A stretch of DNA of 64,000 nucleotides from IMG/VR virus record IMGVR_UViG_3300023184_000045, positions 59,498 to 123,497 of that record. The stretch is one strand, 5' to 3'. The notes under the pieces are model-generated. The model searched no databases. It was not told the origin of the DNA and saw only the letters and a list, made by a program, of their open reading frames with translations. The position numbers and the translations under genes are program-made. This stretch comes from a virus. Every line of letters starts with the position of its first letter. Position 1 is the first letter of the stretch. Positions 8,848-15,448 of this stretch are shown here, piece after piece.

Positions 8848-9858
8848 TTAAGCGTTTGATATTTTGATGTTAACATCGGCTGCAAAGTATGGTTGATTGT
8901 CATATACTTTAGTACCGCTAGTACCATTTGCAGTCCATGCTACTGAACTATTACTTGCAAATTGATGACTAGCACCGGTACCACGAGTCACTCGTGCTTG
9001 ATGATTTGACAACTTTGTAATGTAATATTGATTGCCAGCAGTATCAGTTGCTGTGATAGAAGCTTCGCCAGCTGTAATTACAGCTGAATCTTTCAACTTG
9101 ACAATACCAGTTCTTGTGCCATCTGTTACTTTATAACGACGTCCAGAAACTTGTCTGATTACATCAACTGTGGTTGCCGAACCACCAGTTAAGTATGCTG
9201 TCATAGTAATTGCATTCTCGTTTTGACCAACTACAGCCGATGATCCCATTACTGCATCACCAGTAACCGATTGGCTAAATGATACAGCCGCATCGGTTGG
9301 ATCGGTATATCCAGAACCGTTGTTAATCATCAACACTGATTTGGCACGATAACGCAATGTTAATGTTGCGCCAGTGGCTGTACTTGCTGAGCCGTCGGCG
9401 TGTGTTACTGTGGTTGCTTGTGCTCCAGTTGCTAAAGCACCCGATGCATACAAGAATGTACCACGGCTCAATGGTGTTACAGCAGTAACATCGTCGCCGC
9501 CGGTTCCACCAATTGTATCAACTGTAAAAGTTGCTGTGCCGGCGGAAGTAGTAACTGTTAGAATATCACCGGCTACGTATCCAGCCATTGTACCGCCAAT
9601 GGCAGTTGCACTTTCAACTTCAGATGTAACACTACCAGTTGCACGTACAGCACCTAGTGCTAACTTGTCTGGATCACTGAATGTAGTCGATGGTCGTACT
9701 GTATACGCACCCAGGGCAGTTAATGTTACACTAGCAATCTGATTACCACCAAGACCGTCATCGCCTTGATTTGCAGAATTATGTGCGTTTGTACTTTCGG
9801 CACCATTAGCGCCGATGTTGCGATTACCAAAATATTTTTTATTTAAAGGACGTCCCAT
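8848..9858 (-). CDS. Virion structural protein (336 aa)
   Basis: ATG start with AAGGAG upstream. The gene is a single-gene transcription unit, with a late-promoter-like site at 9947-9954 and a terminator at 8803-8833. The N-terminus MGRPLNKKYFGNRN is basic. It is followed by beta-rich, Ala/Thr/Gly-rich sequence with a repeated type of segment (TVRPSTTFSDPDKLALGAVR; GGTMAGYVAGDILTVTTSAG). The C-terminus again has beta strands, with VTRGTGASHQFASNSSVAWT. From memory, proteins starting GRPLNKKYFG occur in marine T4-like phages as unassigned virion proteins. The function is unknown. Confidence 0.75.
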   Translation of the reverse strand: MGRPLNKKYFGNRNIGANGAESTNAHNSANQGDDGLGGNQIASVTLTALGAYTVRPSTTFSDPDKLALGAVRATGSVTSEVESATAIGGTMAGYVAGDILTVTTSAGTATFTVDTIGGTGGDDVTAVTPLSRGTFLYASGALATGAQATTVTHADGSASTATGATLTLRYRAKSVLMINNGSGYTDPTDAAVSFSQSVTGDAVMGSSAVVGQNENAITMTAYLTGGSATTVDVIRQVSGRRYKVTDGTRTGIVKLKDSAVITAGEASITATDTAGNQYYITKLSNHQARVTRGTGASHQFASNSSVAWTANGTSGTKVYDNQPYFAADVNIKISNA

Positions 9859-9879
9859 TTTATTTTCTCCTTAAGAATT

Positions 9880-9937
9880 TATGGCGTTCTATGCCATACG
9901 CGGTTGGATTTCCGCATAAAACTTGCCCTATGCAAGT
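9880..9937 (-). other. Leader with three consecutive hairpins
   Basis: Three inverted repeats lie between the promoter at 9947-9954 and the 336-aa gene. They are ACTTGC/GCAAGT (9921-9926 with 9932-9937, followed on the minus strand by TTTT), GCGG/CCGC (9900-9903 with 9912-9915) and TATGGC/GCCATA (9880-9885 with 9893-9898). The first could act as a weak terminator for the pirin-like gene or as an attenuator; the role of the others is unknown. Confidence 0.45.
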
Positions 9938-9946
9938 CGTACTGTC

Positions 9947-9954
9947 TATTTATC
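9947..9954 (-). promoter_or_regulatory. Late promoter-like GATAAATA
   Basis: Minus-strand GATAAATA overlapping the stop codon of the pirin-like gene and 89 bp upstream of the 336-aa structural gene, giving that gene its own late transcript. Confidence 0.55.
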
Positions 9955-10606
9955 AATTTAATTCAAATAATATTAAATGAGGTGTTCCAATTGGCACTAC
10001 AAAACTAATTTGATCTATTTCTATTGCATCACCTTCGGTTAATACGATATCGTTAATAGTGCAGCTTCCTTCTAGTACCAGTAAGTAACTAAAGTCATTC
10101 GTTTTTAGATTTTGATCTAGTATTCCTGCCCAACAACTAAACCTAGTATTTTTAAACACTATAGGCAGCGGAGCAAAGCCTGCAGGGCGATCAAAAAAAT
10201 TGTATTTAGGAGTTTGATCCCAATCTATTGTATTAGGATAAATCCATATTTGCAAATATCTATTAGACTCTGAGCTTTCATTAGACAATTCGTGCCATAT
10301 ACTATCACCGCACCAAAAATGTTGCACTTGCCCAGCACGAGCTATATTATCATTGCCAATGTTATCCCGATGTCTACATTGTCCAGCAATGACATAATTG
10401 ATTATGTCTAGTCCGCAATGTTCATGCCAGCTGGTAATAAATCCCGGTTTAGTTCTATCATCATTGATTGTTGTCACCGGACCCCAGTTTGTATACTTAG
10501 GATCGCGATAATTCATACAACTAAAACTACGATAACTTTGATAGTTGTCTTCCCCTAAACGATTTAATGGAATAAATCCTCTAGTATCTGCTGGTCTAAT
10601 TTTCAT
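9953..10606 (-). CDS. Pirin-family bicupin protein
   Basis: 217 aa, slightly shorter than typical pirins (about 230-300 aa). The N-terminal cupin follows the pirin pattern: SYRSFSCMNYRDPKY, then WGPVTTINDDRTKPG, the H-x-H metal motif at His61/His63 (WHEHCGLDIINYVIAG), HRDNIGN, and a second His at 105. In pirins the second motif is usually H-x-E (for example THSEFN). Here it reads WHELSN, so the Glu is adjacent to the His and the fourth ligand may differ. Known pirins are iron-binding cupins, some with quercetin dioxygenase activity, some regulatory. In a phage this is probably an accessory or host-modulating gene. It sits between structural genes, has no clear ribosome-binding site, and is flanked by terminator-like hairpins, which suggests a self-contained insertion. 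Family assignment is strong; function is unknown. Confidence 0.85.
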   Translation of the reverse strand: MKIRPADTRGFIPLNRLGEDNYQSYRSFSCMNYRDPKYTNWGPVTTINDDRTKPGFITSWHEHCGLDIINYVIAGQCRHRDNIGNDNIARAGQVQHFWCGDSIWHELSNESSESNRYLQIWIYPNTIDWDQTPKYNFFDRPAGFAPLPIVFKNTRFSCWAGILDQNLKTNDFSYLLVLEGSCTINDIVLTEGDAIEIDQISFVVPIGTPHLILFELN

Positions 10607-10626
10607 ATACAGTATTTAATAGCCGT

Positions 10627-10653
10627 AAAAAAGCCTACTATAAAAGTAGGCTT
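10627..10653 (-). terminator. Rho-independent terminator of the 128-aa gene
   Basis: Nine-base perfect inverted repeat AAGCCTACT (10631-10639) and AGTAGGCTT (10645-10653) with a 5-base loop. On the minus strand it is followed by TTTT. It lies 21 bp past the stop of the 128-aa gene and just upstream of the pirin-like gene. Confidence 0.85.
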
Positions 10654-10673
10654 GATTTTTAAATAACTACTGA

Positions 10674-11060
10674 TTAACAGTCGTTAACAATACTGTAGCC
10701 AACTAACTCGCCGTCCCAAACACGAACACTAGTTAGACCAGTTGTTGCATTAATTGCATCTTCTAGTAGACTGTTACGTAGCTGATCGGCTGCTGCACGG
10801 TTTGAGGGAAACGGTGCTGTTTCTGCACTGGCAATAACTGTAAACCAATGATTATCTGGCTTACCAATTCCGTACAATTCAATGCTTTGTTGCAATCCTC
10901 TAATAGCTTTTGAGTACAAACTATTTGGTAATAGATAGTTGGTTTCTACATCTTGCTGCATATCAACTTGAAAAAACGCTAGATTGCGAGTTCCCATAGT
11001 TGTTGTTGGTTGTGTTTTCTGATAATTAACTGCTAAGTCTGTTCCGGTTAAATCTGCCAT
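10674..11060 (-). CDS. Conserved-looking hypothetical protein, likely head- or virion-associated
   Basis: 128 aa. ATG start with a GGAGCC upstream and a GATAAATA site 27 bp upstream. It forms a single-gene unit ending at the terminator at 10627-10653. The N-terminus is polar (GTDLAVNYQKTQPTTTMG). The middle has an amphipathic helix (LYSKAIRGLQQSIELYGIG), and later come WFTVIASAETAPF and an Ala-rich helix. It lies directly downstream of the gp23 terminator, and its own late-type promoter supports expression with the virion genes. I do not recognise the family. Confidence 0.7.
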   Translation of the reverse strand: MADLTGTDLAVNYQKTQPTTTMGTRNLAFFQVDMQQDVETNYLLPNSLYSKAIRGLQQSIELYGIGKPDNHWFTVIASAETAPFPSNRAAADQLRNSLLEDAINATTGLTSVRVWDGELVGYSIVNDC

Positions 11061-11086
11061 ATTGGCTCCTTTTAATTTAGTAATAA

Positions 11087-11094
11087 TATTTATC
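11087..11094 (-). promoter_or_regulatory. Late promoter-like GATAAATA
   Basis: Minus-strand GATAAATA, 27 bp upstream of the 128-aa gene and just past the gp23 terminator, so transcription restarts here. Confidence 0.6.
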
Positions 11095-11124
11095 TGAATT
11101 TAATAATTTATTATTGGTTAGCCA

Positions 11125-11149
11125 ACAAAAAAGGCTCCGAAGAGCCTTT
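11125..11149 (-). terminator. Rho-independent terminator of the capsid operon
   Basis: Stem GGCTC (11133-11137) with GAGCC (11142-11146), extended by AAA/TTT, around a CGAA loop (TTCG on the minus strand). On the minus strand it is followed by TTTTTT. A TTCG tetraloop with a U-tract is a classic strong terminator. It lies 44 bp past the gp23 stop. Confidence 0.9.
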
Positions 11150-11192
11150 AATGTAACTTCCCATCCCAAAGGTAAAAAGTTTGGTTCTACTA

Positions 11193-12371
11193 TTAATAGA
11201 ACGATAAGTTTTGTACAGCAATCTCAGAAACGTAGTCGCCTGCGTTGCCTAAAGAACTTGCTGTGTTGGTCAACTCAACATAACCATAACGTGTCATGAA
11301 GCCAACTACTGGTTCAAAAGTAGATGGATCCAACACAACACCACTGCTCATTAATGGAACATATGGGCAATAAAATGCTGCTGCATCAGCTTCGCTGGAA
11401 CCTTTGTATCCAACTAGAACTGGCTTAGCGTCGTCAGCATAAGAGTCAACGAAAATACGCATTGCGCCATTTAATGTACCAACAAACTTGGTGTTTGTAG
11501 GAGCTTCAAATGTACCTTCAGTAGTGCGAGCAAAAGCCGAAGTAGTTGCAGACTGTAGCACAGTTAGTGCTGCAGGAGAAACAACTGCCCAGTTAGCAGC
11601 GCCACGACGTGTACGTTGAGCAATCAAGTTAGCTGCGCGGTTAATCAATACTGCTAGTGCAGCATGCTCGTCACCAACGAAGGTAGCTGTGCCAGATACG
11701 GCAGCTTGGTTATAATAGAGTTCAGTTGCGGCCAAAGCACGTAATGAACCTAAAACTTCCTGATCAATCTCAACTGTAATTTCTTGTGCTAGTGCAGCCA
11801 TGATTTCTGCCTCAACATCCAAACCGTGCATGGCTTGAGCGTCTTGAGCAGCTTCAAATGTCCAACGAGCAGATAGCTTACGAGTACGAGCCTCAACTAC
11901 TTGCTTCAAGATTTGAACATTGATCTTACGACCTGGTTCGCCTTCAAGCGACGCAGTGGAAGATGCTTTACCAGTACCAGCATTGCCAGAATAAGCATTA
12001 GCAATCTTGAACGGGCTCAATGCTTCGTCACCGGCTGCGGTGTCAGTGTTGTAACCGCTGGTGTCATTCATTGTTTCTGCATAACGTACACGTAGAGTGT
12101 GGATCTGTGCAACAGGTCCGGTCATTGGCTGAACACCAACAATTTCGTTAGCAATAACAGTAGGCATTACACGACGGATAACTGGAAGAATCACACGGTT
12201 AAGTGTAGACATGTTTCCAGATGTTGTTGAACCAGCAGTTACCGATTCAGCCAATTGGCGACGTGTGTTTTCTAGGATGATTCCCATTGTTGTGCGGCGT
12301 GGGCCTTGTAAGCCTTCAAGCAGGGCATCTTTAGTCTCGCCCCAACGGCCTTCTAATAGTTCTTGTGTCAT
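11193..12371 (-). CDS. 23: Major capsid protein, T4 gp23-like
   Basis: 392 aa. Conserved T4-type gp23 blocks are present: ENTRRQLAE, NRVILPVIRRVMPTVIANEI, VGVQPMTGPVAQIHTLRVRY, a central helix-rich region with EITVEIDQEVLGSLRALA, and a C-terminus with YGYVELTN and VSEIAVQNL. It is much shorter than T4 gp23 (521 aa) and shorter than the roughly 460-aa cyanophage forms. The T4-type insertion domain is therefore probably reduced or missing. The protease site is likely after LAE (residues 40-42), matching the (L/I)-x-E rule of gp21. It is the last gene of the gp20-to-gp23 operon, and its abundant transcript ends at the TTCG terminator. Confidence 0.95.
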   Translation of the reverse strand: MTQELLEGRWGETKDALLEGLQGPRRTTMGIILENTRRQLAESVTAGSTTSGNMSTLNRVILPVIRRVMPTVIANEIVGVQPMTGPVAQIHTLRVRYAETMNDTSGYNTDTAAGDEALSPFKIANAYSGNAGTGKASSTASLEGEPGRKINVQILKQVVEARTRKLSARWTFEAAQDAQAMHGLDVEAEIMAALAQEITVEIDQEVLGSLRALAATELYYNQAAVSGTATFVGDEHAALAVLINRAANLIAQRTRRGAANWAVVSPAALTVLQSATTSAFARTTEGTFEAPTNTKFVGTLNGAMRIFVDSYADDAKPVLVGYKGSSEADAAAFYCPYVPLMSSGVVLDPSTFEPVVGFMTRYGYVELTNTASSLGNAGDYVSEIAVQNLSFY

Positions 12372-12398
12372 TTTTCTTTCCTTTAAGGTTTAACTATA

Positions 12399-13493
12399 TT
12401 ATTTTAACCCTGCCAACCGACGTAGTTCAACAACATTAGTGTTAACTTGAACCGGCGTTTTAGCAGTTTTATCTCCAGTTACTGCAACATGGCCTTCGTT
12501 AAGAGTAGTCGAAGACTTCTCTTTTGTAGGACCAGATGTCAGTACTGCTGGAAGATACTTATCAAATGCATTCTTCAATTTATCAGTCTGCACGTTTTCA
12601 AGAAGCTCACGCATTACTGTTTGCTTCTCGCGGGTAAGAGTACCCAATAATCCAGAAATTACTTCCTTACGATTAATACTCTCTTTAATCACGCGAATTT
12701 CGCGATCTTTTGATTCAACAATTTGTTGCGCGTCGGTTGCGACTTTGGAAGTCTCATTGATTTGCTTTTGCTGATGATTAATAATCTGTTTTAGTTTTTG
12801 CAATTCACGATTTTCATTAAGGTGAGTTAACGAAAATTCTCCGGCAAAAGCTTCGAAAATACGACGACCAAACATGTTCTCGCGAGCAAGTTGAATGTCT
12901 TCCTTGAGTTGTGTTAGTTCTGCACCTAGTTTAGTGGATACCGATTCTTTAACAAGTTGTGCGCTGCTGGCAATAAAACGATGTTGTAGATCACTAATTT
13001 TTCTCTTGGCTTCAGCAACCAATTTAACTTTAGTTTCAACTACAGCTTGTTTGTCTTGTGCAAATTCTCTAATTTCATTTGTTAGTGCTTTAACAATGAA
13101 CTGTTCGAGACGGCGATAGTTTTCCAATTGGATCTTACGGTCTTTGTGCAGCTCTTTAATTTCTTCAGCTAGTTTAGTAGCCATGAAATTATTAAATCTG
13201 CCCGCACTTTCCATCATGTGGTTTTTAACACGCACACGATCTTCAACTACAGCTTGCTTCTCACCAACAAATTCTTCAATTTCTTTGGCAAGACTTTCAG
13301 TAACCATTTTGTCTAGAGCTTCGACCATTACTTGTTTGTCATGATTGTAGCGGCTAGCCATTTCTTCGCGCAATTCAGCACGAATACTTTCACGGGCTTC
13401 ATTTAACTTAGTTTCCCAAGCTTCATTGATAGCTGTGCGAGTTTCCTCGTTAACAATGCCACTATCTAATAATGGTTTGATAGCATCAAACAT
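12399..13493 (-). CDS. 22: Prohead core scaffolding protein, T4 gp22-like
   Basis: 364 aa, almost entirely charged helix and coiled coil from about residue 10 to 290 (long runs of E/K/R/Q with heptad spacing). A lower-complexity C-terminal tail ends in VVELRRLAGLK. Internal repeats are visible: EIEEFVGEKQAVVEDRVRVK and EIREFAQDKQAVVETKVKLV. It lies between the protease and the capsid gene, exactly as gene 22 does in T4, and starts 13 bp after gp21 with a GGAG site. Its role would be to form the internal scaffold of the prohead that gp21 later degrades. T4 gp22 is 269 aa, so this version is longer. Assignment rests mainly on position and coiled-coil character. Confidence 0.85.
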   Translation of the reverse strand: MFDAIKPLLDSGIVNEETRTAINEAWETKLNEARESIRAELREEMASRYNHDKQVMVEALDKMVTESLAKEIEEFVGEKQAVVEDRVRVKNHMMESAGRFNNFMATKLAEEIKELHKDRKIQLENYRRLEQFIVKALTNEIREFAQDKQAVVETKVKLVAEAKRKISDLQHRFIASSAQLVKESVSTKLGAELTQLKEDIQLARENMFGRRIFEAFAGEFSLTHLNENRELQKLKQIINHQQKQINETSKVATDAQQIVESKDREIRVIKESINRKEVISGLLGTLTREKQTVMRELLENVQTDKLKNAFDKYLPAVLTSGPTKEKSSTTLNEGHVAVTGDKTAKTPVQVNTNVVELRRLAGLK

Positions 13494-13505
13494 AATAGCT
13501 TTCTC

Positions 13506-14141
13506 CTATAATTTTAAGTCTTTGATCAAGCGAGTTACCTGCTCTTTCAAATACTTCTGCACTTTTTTGTCGTCCTGAGCATCACGAGCTATTTCTAGCG
13601 CCTTGTGCCCATGTTTCATATTAAACAAACCTTCATAGATGGCTGTTGGATATGCATGTGGCGCACTAGGTTGTGCTACAATGTCAACTGTGACTATCTC
13701 GAATTCACTGACGTGCCCAGTGCCTTCGCTGACGTTACCGCTACCGCGGCTTGAAACACCCAATTTAACACCACTTTCTAACATGGTTCGGACTAACTGT
13801 CCCATAGGTGTTGGTAGAATCTTTAGCTTGCCGCAGCCTGCAGGTCCGTCCATCCACATTTGTTCAATCATGTGGCTAACACGGTCCAGATTAATTTTTA
13901 AATCATCTGGGTGGTCTACTTCGCCCAAGACGCTGTAGCCACCTTTGATTTGTTCATTAATCTCTGACACTGCTTTGGTAATTTCATTAACAGGATAAAT
14001 GCGCTCGTTTAGATTTCTTACGCCGCCTTCAATGAAAATACCTTTCATGTAGCACTCTTTGACTGAGCCAGACTTGCTATCCTCGTAGAGGACTTCCATG
14101 CCAGCACGGTCAAAGGTAAGATTTTCTTTTAAATAAGCCAT
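13506..14141 (-). CDS. 21: Prohead core protease, T4 gp21-like (peptidase U9/S77)
   Basis: 211 aa, matching T4 gp21 in size (212 aa). Motifs fit the herpes-like prohead protease fold: KGIFIEGGVRNLNERIYP near the start, GEVDHPDD with candidate catalytic His77, then LGVSSRGSGNV with candidate catalytic Ser130/131, and VTVDIVAQPSAPHAYP. It would process the capsid and core proteins after prohead assembly. The gene lies between the acidic core protein and the gp22-like scaffold in the usual T4 order. Confidence 0.93.
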   Translation of the reverse strand: MAYLKENLTFDRAGMEVLYEDSKSGSVKECYMKGIFIEGGVRNLNERIYPVNEITKAVSEINEQIKGGYSVLGEVDHPDDLKINLDRVSHMIEQMWMDGPAGCGKLKILPTPMGQLVRTMLESGVKLGVSSRGSGNVSEGTGHVSEFEIVTVDIVAQPSAPHAYPTAIYEGLFNMKHGHKALEIARDAQDDKKVQKYLKEQVTRLIKDLKL

Positions 14142-14151
14142 TATATACCAA

Positions 14152-15096
14152 TTAACGAGTTGTCTTACGTACTGCTCTACGTGACTCAGCTACTACGCTA
14201 GACTTAACAACTGGAACCGATCCATCAGTGGTTTGTCCTTCTTTGCCATGATTCTTTTCATAGCTGGTTTCTTTACCGTTGTAGAACTTGTCAGCACCTT
14301 TGCCACCCGGTACATTAACTTGGCGCTTAGTAACGTCAATTTGACCAGAGTTTTTGCTGTATTCGTTCTTTGGCATAGAATAAGCACGACCTTCAGGAGC
14401 CGATTCAGATCCACCTTTAACAATATTGCCGGATGTTCCGCCCATATTGTTCTTAGGTTGATTTAGGCTTTTAGAGTTAATTGGCGCACTACCGTCGTTG
14501 CCAACTAGTTTACCTTCTGGTGCGCTTTTCTTTTCAGCGCCGTGACCATCTTTAACTGGAATAACATATTCCATTAGTTCGTCGGTGTCCATCATGCTGT
14601 GCTCGTCGCCGCCCATGCCACCCATGTCGTGCATACTAACATCGCCATGAATGCCTGGCTCGCCGTGTTCTTCGTTTTCTTCGCCGGCTACGATTCGATC
14701 AAATTTAGCACTTAAAGCATCTAATTCTGCTTCTAGGTCCATAACGCGGTCAGACAATTCTTGCTCGCCGCCCATTTCGCCGTCCATTTCACTGCCGCCT
14801 TCTTCGTGCTCTGCGCCTTCTTCTTCGTCGCTTTCGCCTTCTTCGTGCTCTGCGCCTTCTTCGTCATTGCCAAATGGATTTTCTTCCTCTTCTTCGTGCA
14901 TACCGTGTTCGTCATCAGAAATTTCGTCAACTAAGTTGTCAACTCCGCTTCCAGATTGTTGAATAGCTGGCTCTTCGTCAATTAAGTTTTCATAGATTGA
15001 TCTTGATTTCTCAACAACGATTTGATGAAAAAGCTCACGTGCTTTATCTTCTTGCTCATTGATGATATATTCAATTAACTTTTCAAATTGGTTCAT
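14152..15096 (-). CDS. Acidic prohead core protein (position of T4 genes 67/68)
   Basis: 314 aa. The N-terminal helix (NQFEKLIEYIINEQEDKARE, then LFHQIVVEKSRSIYENLI) resembles the short prohead-core proteins found between gp20 and gp21 in marine T4-like phages. Residues about 60-115 are extremely acidic, with a duplicated GAEHEEG unit. A Met/His/Gly-rich section (DVSMHDMGGMGGDEHSMMD) and a polar, basic C-terminus follow, ending VVAESRRAVRKTTR. Acidic character and location match T4 gp67/gp68 core proteins, which help shape the prohead. Sequence similarity to T4 itself is not evident, so the assignment is by position and composition. Confidence 0.7.
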   Translation of the reverse strand: MNQFEKLIEYIINEQEDKARELFHQIVVEKSRSIYENLIDEEPAIQQSGSGVDNLVDEISDDEHGMHEEEEENPFGNDEEGAEHEEGESDEEEGAEHEEGGSEMDGEMGGEQELSDRVMDLEAELDALSAKFDRIVAGEENEEHGEPGIHGDVSMHDMGGMGGDEHSMMDTDELMEYVIPVKDGHGAEKKSAPEGKLVGNDGSAPINSKSLNQPKNNMGGTSGNIVKGGSESAPEGRAYSMPKNEYSKNSGQIDVTKRQVNVPGGKGADKFYNGKETSYEKNHGKEGQTTDGSVPVVKSSVVAESRRAVRKTTR

Positions 15097-15131
15097 AGGA
15101 ATCTCCTTGTAATTATGTATTCGCTTAATGA

Positions 15132-15157
15132 TATTTACATAATATTACAATATTATG
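15132..15157. promoter_or_regulatory. AT-rich inverted repeat overlapping a weak late-promoter-like site
   Basis: CATAATATT (15138-15146) and AATATTATG (15149-15157) form a perfect 9-base inverted repeat. It overlaps a minus-strand TGTAAATA (15132-15139), one base from the late octamer, upstream of the acidic core protein gene. It may be a promoter or operator, or just AT-rich spacer. Confidence 0.3.
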
Positions 15158-15194
15158 CATTAAATGGTGGTTTTTTGAATGATTTCAACTATTT

Positions 15195-15422
15195 TTACAT
15201 AGGTGGCACGCCAGTTGCTGGCGGCTTGAATTGTTTTGCTACATCTTCAACTTCTTTTTGACGTTCAAATGTACGCAGGTCATTCATAATTCTGAGTCGT
15301 TTAATCTGCATTAAAGTAAGCCTGCTTTTGCGGGTGTCAGTCATCTTTTTGATGCTATTATCATCATTTTCCGAACTGTAACCTTCGGCCCGATTAGTAC
15401 TAAAAAATTCAGTTATAAACAT
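15195..15422 (-). CDS. Small conserved-looking protein between gp20 and the prohead core genes
   Basis: 75 aa. The core KSRLTLMQIKRLRIMNDLR is a basic helix followed by an acidic/basic segment (FERQKEVEDVAKQFKPP). Small proteins with a similar KSRLTL...INKLR-type helix are, as I recall, common at this position in marine T4-like phages, where T4 has gene 67. The gene lies 26 bp downstream of the portal gene and is likely co-transcribed with it. The function is unknown; a prohead-core or portal-associated role is inferred from position. Confidence 0.65.
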   Translation of the reverse strand: MFITEFFSTNRAEGYSSENDDNSIKKMTDTRKSRLTLMQIKRLRIMNDLRTFERQKEVEDVAKQFKPPATGVPPM

Positions 15423-15448
15423 ATAGAATATTTACCAAAAATAACAAA

